From contig DIZV01000092.1 of NCBI GenBank assembly GCA_002427995.1, positions 1 through 10,608 of the forward strand: a stretch of DNA of 10,608 nucleotides, given 5' to 3'. Shown in pieces: positions 6,288 through 10,608 of the stretch. Each line of letters begins with the position of its first letter. Within the stretch, counting starts at the first letter, position 1. Source of the DNA: Chloroflexi bacterium UBA6019 (GTDB lineage Bacteria > Chloroflexota > Dormibacteria > Dormibacterales > Dormibacteraceae). The position numbers and the translations under genes were made by a program. The notes under the pieces were generated by a model. That model made no database searches. It saw only the letters and a list, made by a program, of their open reading frames with translations, and was not told where the DNA came from.

Positions 6288-6349
6288 GCGATCCGCCGGC
6301 GAATCGACGGGCGCGGGGAGGTCGGGGGGCGCGATCCGCCGGCGAATCG
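6288..6349. repeat. Pair of 19-bp direct repeats, each an imperfect palindrome
   Basis: GCGATCCGCCGGCGAATCG occurs exactly twice, at 6288-6306 and 6331-6349, 43 bp apart start to start. Each copy, with one more base (present in the second copy), nearly equals its own reverse complement: arms GCGAT/ATCGC and CGCC/GGCG with one C-A mismatch. They fill the 119-bp gap between the Ada-like gene (stop at 6361) and the phosphodiesterase start (6241). They may be REP-like elements, 3' hairpins for the Ada-like transcript, or a double operator for the phosphodiesterase-ligase unit. Confidence 0.6.
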
Positions 6350-6360
6350 CCCGCCCGCCG

Positions 6361-7104
6361 TCAGGCGGCCACCGCCGGCCGGCAGACCTTGCAGGGCCGG
6401 AAGCCCTTGGCTCGCGCCTCCCCCTCGGAATGGAACTCCAGCTGGTAGCGGGGCAGCACCCGGCGAGCGTGGCGGCAGGTCGGCAGGCAGAAGATGCGCG
6501 TCGTCCGGCTCCCGAAGAAACGCACCCGCTCCCGGGCGAGGCGCTCCATCAGCGCCGGGTCCACGCCCTCGGCCGCCAGGATCTCCTTCTTCGCCTCGGT
6601 CCCGCCGGCGCCGTAGTTGCCGATCACCCCGTCGGTGCGGATGACGCGGTGGCAGGGGATGATGACCGGGATCGGGTTGTTGGCCAGCGCCGTGCCCACC
6701 GCCCTCACCGCGGCCGGCCGCCCGATCTCGCGCGCGACCCAGCTGTAGGTCCGGACCTCGCCCCGGGGGATCTGCGCCGTCTTCAGCAGCACCAGGCGTT
6801 CGAAAGGTGTCTGCTCCCGGAGGTCGTAGCGGCGCGAGCGGCGGAGCGAGGCGGGCACCGATTCGGCGCGGCGCAGCGGCCGGCCGAACTGCTCCCGGAA
6901 CCGGCCCGTGAAGGCTGCCTCGTCGTTCTCATCCGCCCGCATCACGGCCGAGATGCCGTCGCGGTTCCAGGCGACCCAGATCGGCCAGACCTCCTCCGAG
7001 ACAAGCCCGTACTGGTCGCCCACGACGGCGGCCAGCACCGCCGGAAGAAGGGAAGCCGGCGCCTTAACCTCGCCCAGCCGGGCGAGCCGCTCGGTGATGC
7101 TCAT
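6361..7104 (-). CDS. O6-alkylguanine-DNA methyltransferase with C-terminal Ada zinc domain
   Basis: A 247-residue suicidal DNA-repair protein. Residues about 31-90 are the N-terminal Ogt/MGMT fold (YGLVSE...VAWNRDGISAV). Residues about 95-190 are the catalytic domain: RGEVRTYSWVAREIGRP, then IPCHRV with acceptor Cys151, then GVIGNYGAGG. Residues about 195-243 match the Ada metal-binding domain: RTTRIFCLPTCR and FRPCKVC, with the four zinc cysteines C206, C210, C238 and C241. In E. coli Ada the equivalent of C206 (Cys38) takes methyl groups from phosphotriesters. Ada places the zinc domain first, then an AraC-type HTH, then Ogt; here the order is reversed and the HTH is missing. Residues 1-30 are an extension of unclear role. 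The ATG overlaps the sigma-factor stop (ATGA), and AAGGAGGA (7118-7111) is its ribosome binding site. Confidence 0.92.
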   Translation of the reverse strand: MSITERLARLGEVKAPASLLPAVLAAVVGDQYGLVSEEVWPIWVAWNRDGISAVMRADENDEAAFTGRFREQFGRPLRRAESVPASLRRSRRYDLREQTPFERLVLLKTAQIPRGEVRTYSWVAREIGRPAAVRAVGTALANNPIPVIIPCHRVIRTDGVIGNYGAGGTEAKKEILAAEGVDPALMERLARERVRFFGSRTTRIFCLPTCRHARRVLPRYQLEFHSEGEARAKGFRPCKVCRPAVAA

Positions 7105-7583
7105 CGAAGCTCCTCCTTGAGGATCGCGAGGCCGCGGTGGACGTCCGACTTGGCGGTGCCCGACGGCACCCCGAGGACGCCGGCGATCTCGTCGTAGTTG
7201 AAACCCTGGACGTGCCGCAGGACGACGGCCTCCCGGTAGCGGGCGGGCAGGCGGTGGACCGCGTCCCGCAGGTCGTGCAGCTCTTCCGGCCCGAGCCCGT
7301 TGGCGTGCGGCTCCGCGATCGCCTCGAGCGGGACCGTCTCCCGGAGCCGGCGCCGGATCCGGTTGCGGAACACGTTGAGCGCGATCCGGTGCAGCCAGGC
7401 GGAGACTTTCAGCTCGCGGATGCGATCGGCGTCGTACTCCTCGAGCGCCCGGTGGGCCCGGATGAAGGCGTCCTGGGCGATCTCCTCCGCGTCGGACGGA
7501 TTGCCGGAGAGGCTCAGCGCGAAGCCGAAGATGCGGTGCTGGTGGGTCTCCACCATCCGTTCGAAGTCCTTCGCGGTGATCAC
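7101..7583 (-). CDS. ECF-type RNA polymerase sigma factor
   Basis: A 160-residue sigma-70-family protein with only regions 2 and 4, the ECF plan. Region 2 spans about residues 8-80: GFALSLSGNPSDAEEIAQDA, then FIRAHRAL, and WLHRIALNVFRNRIRRR. Region 4 is about 105-158: LPARYREAVVLRHVQGFNYD, then EIAGVLGVPSGTAKSDVHRG. GTG 7583 is the start chosen; the frame stays open far upstream but there lies opposite the divergent gene at 7647. No gene for a separate anti-sigma factor is adjacent. Instead the sigma gene overlaps the Ogt-Ada gene by 4 nt, so the repair protein is the likely partner, sensor or main target. This fits an alkylation-stress response, which is inference. A candidate promoter region is shared with the divergent hypothetical gene. 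Confidence 0.88.
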   Translation of the reverse strand: MITAKDFERMVETHQHRIFGFALSLSGNPSDAEEIAQDAFIRAHRALEEYDADRIRELKVSAWLHRIALNVFRNRIRRRLRETVPLEAIAEPHANGLGPEELHDLRDAVHRLPARYREAVVLRHVQGFNYDEIAGVLGVPSGTAKSDVHRGLAILKEELR

Positions 7584-7632
7584 TGCATCATCTTCAACAC
7601 CGACCCGGGGGCCGCGGTTGCACCCGGCGCAG

Positions 7633-7646
7633 GTAATCTTGTAATC
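7633..7646. promoter_or_regulatory. GTAATC tandem repeat and -10 box in the divergent promoter region
   Basis: GTAATC-TT-GTAATC (7633-7638, 7641-7646) ends directly before the GTG at 7647. TAATCT (7634-7639) is a TANNNT-type -10 box 7 nt before that GTG, which again suggests a leaderless mRNA. On the other strand the same stretch reads GATTAC-AA-GATTAC, about 50-60 bp upstream of the sigma-factor start. The 8-bp period suggests a tandem binding site. Confidence 0.4.
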
Positions 7647-8135
7647 GTGACTGAGTCCGACCTCCGCGAGTGGTTCGCCGCACGCATCCCGCCGGGCTGG
7701 TTCAGCGGACCGCCCGAGATCCAGGTCGATGGTGACGAGATCCTCGTGACAGGGCGGCTTCCCGGCGCCGCCGCCGCCGATGACGCCGGCCGTGAGGCGC
7801 GGATCGCCCAGTTCCGGGAGGAGAGCCGCGAGCAGCGGATGCGGATCGCCGAAGAGGGCCAGCGGAAGTTTCGCAAGAAGGTCTCCTGGGGGGCCGCGAT
7901 CGGAGACCTGGAGGAGGCTTTCACGACGCTCTCGCTGCCCGTCATGACGCGCCTTCGGCAGCCCGAGCGGCAGGTTCTCGACACGCTCATCGCGGCGGGC
8001 GTCGCGAGGAGCCGGAGCGAGGCGCTCAACTGGTGCGTCAGGCTGGTGGCCGAAAAGCAGGCGGAATGGCTGAAGGACCTCAAATCGGCCCTCCAGGCGG
8101 TGGAGAAGGCGCGAGCCAAGGGCCCCAAACCCTAG
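7647..8135 (+). CDS. Conserved-looking hypothetical protein with possible ribbon-helix-helix segment
   Basis: A 162-residue soluble protein with no signal peptide or membrane segment. The N-terminus (ESDLREWFAARIPPGWFSGP, then EIQVDGDEILVTGRL) looks like a small alpha/beta unit. Residues about 50-85 are highly charged, Arg/Glu/Gln-rich and probably a long helix. The C-terminal half contains TLSLPVMTRLRQPERQVLDT, then LIAAGVARSRSEALNWCVRL. The order of a short strand, helix, turn and SRSEAL helix is like MetJ/Arc-type ribbon-helix-helix proteins, hence a possible DNA-binding role. I recall similar proteins in Actinobacteria and Chloroflexi without known function. GTG 7647 was chosen because the frame upstream is only the antisense of the sigma gene and a -10-like box precedes it. 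It is divergent from the sigma gene and shares its TAG bases with the convergent DUF3052 gene. Confidence 0.75.
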   Translation: MTESDLREWFAARIPPGWFSGPPEIQVDGDEILVTGRLPGAAAADDAGREARIAQFREESREQRMRIAEEGQRKFRKKVSWGAAIGDLEEAFTTLSLPVMTRLRQPERQVLDTLIAAGVARSRSEALNWCVRLVAEKQAEWLKDLKSALQAVEKARAKGPKP

Positions 8136-8518
8136 GCTGAGGCGCGGTTCTTGAGGCGGATCACGAACTGGAGGCCCGTCCAGCTCTCGTCGATGGCGGC
8201 GACCTTGTTGTCGACCAGCCCGCTGGGAAGGATGATCTCGCGCAGGGCGTTCTCGGTGATGTCGGTCGCGATGCCCGAAGCGCGCTTGGGCCAGCACAGC
8301 CAGAGCCGCCCGTTCGGCTCCAGCCGCTCCGCGAGCTGGGCGAAGCGGCGGGCCACCTCGGCCTGGGTCAGCGCGAAGAAGACGATCACGTCGTAGGGAC
8401 CGGCCAGGCGCTGGTGGGCGCCCTCGGCGAGGATCAGAACCTCCGATCCCTCGCGGACCCCGAGCTTGCGCGGCAGCGGGGTGCCCGAGTAGTCGCGCTC
8501 AGGCGTCCGCGCGGGCAT
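8132..8518 (-). CDS. DUF3052 family protein
   Basis: A 128-residue small cytoplasmic protein of unknown function. The family hallmarks are all visible: DYSGTPLPRKLGV near the N-terminus, a middle segment YDVIVFFALTQAEVARRFAQ, then GRLWLCWPKRASGIATDITE, and the end LVDNKVAAIDESWTGLQFVI. The fold looks like a reduced Rossmann or methyltransferase-like alpha/beta sheet, but there is no SAM-binding glycine loop that I can see. It is the last gene of the urate operon; its ATG 8518 lies 20 nt inside the end of the thioesterase gene, so translation is coupled. It has no known link to purine breakdown, and may simply be carried on the transcript. Its stop shares CTAG (8132-8135) with the convergent hypothetical gene. 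Confidence 0.88.
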   Translation of the reverse strand: MPARTPERDYSGTPLPRKLGVREGSEVLILAEGAHQRLAGPYDVIVFFALTQAEVARRFAQLAERLEPNGRLWLCWPKRASGIATDITENALREIILPSGLVDNKVAAIDESWTGLQFVIRLKNRASA

Positions 8519-8921
8519 AGGTGAGCATGTGGTGGGAGAGGAGGCGGCCGTCGGCGCCGAAGCAGTCGGCCACCCCGTAGATCAGCCGCCGGCCGTTGCG
8601 CAGGATCCGGGCGTTGCAGGTGATGTCCTCCTCCCGCGCGGCGGCGATGAAGGCCGTGTTGAGCTCGGTCGTGACCGTGGTCGGCCCCCGGCCGTGGGTG
8701 CCGAGGATCGCCACCCACAGCGCGCAGTCGGCCGCGTTCATGTAGACCCCGCCGCTCAGAATTCCGCCCGGGCGCTCCCAGCGCTTCAGGAAGGGCACCC
8801 GGATGGTCGCCTCGCCGTCGCCGACGGTGATGATCTGGAACCCGTAGGCGGAGGTGAACTCGTTCGCGTCGAGCATCCGTTGCAGCTCCTCGCGACTGGG
8901 AGGACCGGGCGCATCCGTCAA
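8499..8921 (-). CDS. PaaI-type hotdog-fold thioesterase
   Basis: A 140-residue single hotdog domain of the PaaI/YdiI thioesterase type, which hydrolyses acyl-CoA esters. The central helix motif reads RPGGILSGGVYMNAADCALW: Gly57-Gly58 and Asp65 are kept, but the His usual in the HGG motif is Ser56, so substrate or mechanism may differ. A second conserved region is GPTTVTTELNTAFIAAAREE. The start is a TTG at 8921 whose last two bases overlap the urate oxidase stop (TTGA), so expression depends on the urate operon. No acyl-CoA enzyme is nearby, and its role with urate genes is unexplained. The 3' end overlaps the DUF3052 gene by 20 bp. Confidence 0.85.
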   Translation of the reverse strand: MTDAPGPPSREELQRMLDANEFTSAYGFQIITVGDGEATIRVPFLKRWERPGGILSGGVYMNAADCALWVAILGTHGRGPTTVTTELNTAFIAAAREEDITCNARILRNGRRLIYGVADCFGADGRLLSHHMLTYARADA

Positions 8922-9724
8922 CGGGAGACCGTCAGCCCGATCAGGCCGTGCGCCGGCTTGGGATCGCTGAAGACGCGCCGCGGGCTGTCCCCCTCGGCTA
9001 TGGCGGAGATGTCCCAGAGCCGGTTCTGGGCCTCGAAGCTGAACTGGGAGGCCTGCGGGTAGCGGTCCAGGAGGACGGTGCCGAACTCGTTCAGAAGGTG
9101 CTGGATCGACATGCTGACGAATCCGTCGAAGGTCGCCCGGACGACGTTCGCAACCTCGTGGGGGTCGATCGGCCGCGAGCTGTCCGAGTACCGCCAGCGG
9201 ATGTCGCAGAAGATGTAGAGCGGTCGGTCCACCCGCTCCGGCAGAGTTGTGTACTGGTCGCGCAGGAACTTGGCGAAGGCACTCCCGGTCAGCTTCACGA
9301 GCCGGAGCTGGAGGACGCCGGCGGTGAGCGATCGGATCCCCTCGCGACCCATCTCAAGCTCGACCACGCCGTGCTCGTCGCGGCGCGGCCCTTCGAAGAG
9401 CTTGTCCGAGTGCCCGTCAAAGGGCAGCTCGCGCTCGCGGATCCGGAGCCACTCCATCTGCGGGTAGGTGGTCAGGAAGCGGCGAGCCAGGAACTCCGCC
9501 CAGCCCTCGTGGGTGTCGCCGTCGTACTCCAGCAGCGTGGCATAGGTGAAATTCTTCATGGTGTCGGTGGCGACCACGTTGGAGTTGTCGCCCTGCGTGT
9601 AGGAGGCCATGAACGAGTCGCCGAAGACGTCGACGGTGGTCTCGGTGCCGAACAGCGGCGTCTTCCCGCCGTAGGCGCGATAGCAGCGGATCGCCGCCTT
9701 GCCGTAGCGGATCTGCAGCTTCAC
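8918..9724 (-). CDS. Urate oxidase (uricase)
   Basis: This cofactor-free enzyme oxidises urate with O2 to 5-hydroxyisourate and H2O2. It has 268 residues and two tandem T-fold halves, slightly short of the usual 300. Key motifs: IRYGKAAIR with catalytic Lys9; VVATDTMKN with Thr53 and Asp54; KLTGSAFAKFLRDQYTTLPE at the middle; RWRY; SIQHLLNEFG with the urate-binding Gln; QNRLWDI with the conserved Asn; and a PKPAHGLIGLTV end. It resembles the Bacillus PucL type more than the Arthrobacter or fungal type. The His two residues after the Asn in fungal enzymes (NKH) is not seen at that spot (NRL), as also varies among Bacillus-type enzymes. The GTG start at 9724 overlaps the decarboxylase stop (GTGA). 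Confidence 0.93.
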   Translation of the reverse strand: MKLQIRYGKAAIRCYRAYGGKTPLFGTETTVDVFGDSFMASYTQGDNSNVVATDTMKNFTYATLLEYDGDTHEGWAEFLARRFLTTYPQMEWLRIRERELPFDGHSDKLFEGPRRDEHGVVELEMGREGIRSLTAGVLQLRLVKLTGSAFAKFLRDQYTTLPERVDRPLYIFCDIRWRYSDSSRPIDPHEVANVVRATFDGFVSMSIQHLLNEFGTVLLDRYPQASQFSFEAQNRLWDISAIAEGDSPRRVFSDPKPAHGLIGLTVSR

Positions 9725-10137
9725 TTGCCGATCCGCGAGCCGGCGATGTCCACCACCGCTCTCAAGCCCGTTTCCAGCTCCTCGTTGCGGTCTCCACTCA
9801 TGCGCTGTCTCAAAATCTCCATGACCTCGGACTTGTGCCGCCCGTTGACGAAGACGACGAAGCGGAACCCGAACCGGTCCTCGTACTCGTCGTTGAGGCG
9901 GTCGAGCTCAGGCACATGATCGGCGCCCTGCTCGGCGAGGGAGAGGCGCGACAGTCGATCCGGGTCCTCGCCGATCCGGGGGTGAGCGTTGAGGGTCTCG
10001 ACCTTCTCCTCCTCGCTGAGCTCCGCCAGCAGGTCGTGGGCATGGGCGATCATCGCCTCCTCGGAGTCATACGGCCCGTCCGCCGCGAGCCGACGGGCCA
10101 GGGGCGTCGACCCTTCGAAGAGCGCTTCAACTGCCAC
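9721..10137 (-). CDS. OHCU decarboxylase (2-oxo-4-hydroxy-4-carboxy-5-ureidoimidazoline decarboxylase)
   Basis: This enzyme decarboxylates OHCU to (S)-allantoin, the last step of the urate oxidation module. With a start at GTG 10137 the protein has 138 residues, against about 165 for the family. Motifs: ALFEGSTPLARRL at the start, NAHPRIGEDP with catalytic His52, LSLAEQGAD, LNDEYEDRFGFRFVVFVNGR and RQRMSGDRNEELETGL. The LFE-SP motif usually lies about 20 residues into the protein; here it is at residue 6, so the first helix is missing or very short. Upstream codons in this frame only mirror the hydrolase gene, so a longer start is unlikely. It overlaps the hydrolase end by 11 nt and the uricase start by 4 nt. 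In Bacillus subtilis this activity is fused to uricase; here the genes are separate but adjacent in the same order. Confidence 0.9.
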   Translation of the reverse strand: MAVEALFEGSTPLARRLAADGPYDSEEAMIAHAHDLLAELSEEEKVETLNAHPRIGEDPDRLSRLSLAEQGADHVPELDRLNDEYEDRFGFRFVVFVNGRHKSEVMEILRQRMSGDRNEELETGLRAVVDIAGSRIGK

Positions 10138-10459
10138 GGTAGGACGAGCAGGAGAAGGGCGAGATGAGCAGGGGGACGTGGTGGTGGCGCGCCTCCGCGA
10201 TCGCCACATCGAGAGTGACGCGGGAGAAGAAGTGCTGCTGGGAGCCGTAGTAGGGAGCCAGGTCGAAGATCATCTGATACCAGCCGGGAGTGAGCTCGGC
10301 TGAGAGCAGGTTGGCGACCCGCCCGTCCTCGCCGGTGGTGCCCGACCCGACCTCGACCAGGTCCCGGCCCTCCCGCCGGTTGACGGTGACGGCGACGCCG
10401 GCGGCGGGCGCGCCGCGCGTCGTATCGAGAACGTGGGTGGAGATTCCCGCGCCGGTCAT
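10127..10459 (-). CDS. 5-Hydroxyisourate hydrolase (transthyretin-like)
   Basis: This enzyme hydrolyses 5-hydroxyisourate, the uricase product, to OHCU, and acts as a tetramer in the transthyretin fold. Its 110 residues are the normal length. The diagnostic residues are present: ISTHVLDTTRG with His9, GRVANL with Arg47, HHHVPLLISPF with a His around 94, and the C-terminal signature YRGS (107-110) that separates hydrolases from transthyretins. The usual GYST before YRGS reads SCSS here. ATG 10459 has AGGAG (10473-10469) 9 nt upstream. It is the first gene of the urate operon, followed by overlapping decarboxylase and uricase genes. Confidence 0.94.
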   Translation of the reverse strand: MTGAGISTHVLDTTRGAPAAGVAVTVNRREGRDLVEVGSGTTGEDGRVANLLSAELTPGWYQMIFDLAPYYGSQQHFFSRVTLDVAIAEARHHHVPLLISPFSCSSYRGS

Positions 10460-10468
10460 GGAAGATTG

Positions 10469-10473
10469 CTCCT
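10469..10473 (-). promoter_or_regulatory. Shine-Dalgarno sequence of the urate operon
   Basis: AGGAG on the minus strand lies 9 nt before ATG 10459. It sits within the 18-bp gap to the divergent DUF3830 gene, so promoters of both units must overlap coding sequence. I could not identify a convincing -10/-35 pair. Confidence 0.6.
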
Positions 10474-10477
10474 GTAG

Positions 10478-10608
10478 ATGCTGAGGATTGTGGCCGGCCC
10501 GTTCGAATTCACAGCCCGGCTCGAGGCCGAGGCAGCCCCGCGGACCGTCGCGGCCTTCCGAAAGCTGCTGCCGCTGCGATCCAAGATAATCCAGGCGCGC
10601 TGGAGCGG
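10478..10608 (+). CDS. DUF3830 family (cyclophilin-like) protein, N-terminal part
   Basis: The first 43 residues are in the window: MLRIVAGPFEFTARLEAEAA, then PRTVAAFRKLLPLRSKIIQA and RWSG. The spacing of F-x-A-x-LE-EAAP-T---F-K-LP and the following RWSG matches the start of DUF3830 proteins, whose fold is cyclophilin-like and whose function is not established. ATG 10478 is the first possible start, because a TAG lies directly before it (10475-10477). It is divergent from the urate operon. I recall DUF3830 genes close to ureide, hydantoin or purine catabolic genes, so a link to the operon is plausible but unproven. Confidence 0.75.
   Translation, partial: MLRIVAGPFEFTARLEAEAAPRTVAAFRKLLPLRSKIIQARWS

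Noticed and set aside
4577..6448. 623-codon open frame on the + strand
   Set aside because: It crosses the antisense of the ligase, the phosphodiesterase and a non-coding gap; the product is a low-complexity Arg/Gly/Ala/Pro mix, typical of high-G+C shadow frames.
7584..8297. Longer sigma factor starting up to 8297
   Set aside because: The extra 238 residues are the antisense of the hypothetical gene at 7647-8135 and have no sigma homology; GTG 7583 gives a normal ECF length.

Overview
The window is about two-thirds G+C, densely packed, and has no rRNA, tRNA, CRISPR array, insertion sequence or prophage gene that I can see. Genes overlap by a few bases, codon third positions are strongly G/C, and GTG and TTG starts are common. 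Several genes appear to be leaderless, with a TANNNT-type -10 box 6-7 nt before the start codon. Together with the gene families present (DUF3052, DUF3830, a polymerase-free LigD-type ligase, an archaeal-length isocitrate lyase), this suggests a soil-type Actinomycetota or Chloroflexota/Dormibacterota-like bacterium. That placement is inference.

Layout. 1-194 is the 3' end of an unidentified + strand gene. 256-1158 (+) is a LysR-type regulator. 1159-1383 is a regulatory and small-ORF region: an array of TATCAA/TTGATA half-sites, a candidate promoter, a 16-bp palindrome, and a 38-residue Cys-rich peptide ORF (1233-1349). 1384-2505 (+) is a compact isocitrate lyase. The minus strand from 6241 down to 2502 holds three closely packed genes: an alkaline-phosphatase-superfamily phosphodiesterase, a phosphoesterase-ligase fusion of the LigD type, and an AI-2E-family membrane protein. 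Upstream of them, also on the minus strand, an ECF-type sigma factor (7583-7101) overlaps by 4 nt a DNA-alkylation repair protein (7104-6361) with an unusual domain order: the O6-alkylguanine methyltransferase comes first and the Ada zinc domain last. A 119-bp gap with two 19-bp repeats separates this pair from the phosphodiesterase. Divergent from the sigma factor is a conserved-looking hypothetical gene with a possible ribbon-helix-helix segment (7647-8135, +).

The last third (10459 down to 8132, minus strand) is an overlapping urate-degradation operon: 5-hydroxyisourate hydrolase, OHCU decarboxylase, urate oxidase, then a PaaI-type hotdog thioesterase and a DUF3052 protein. The first three together convert urate to (S)-allantoin. 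A DUF3830 gene starts divergently, only 18 bp from the hydrolase, and runs off the window end.

The most interesting points are the sigma factor coupled to a permuted Ada/Ogt protein, which could be an alkylation response without an AraC-type Ada, and the Cys-rich micropeptide inside the LysR-controlled upstream region of isocitrate lyase. I see no clearly new multi-gene defence or biosynthetic system; most of the window is metabolism and DNA repair.
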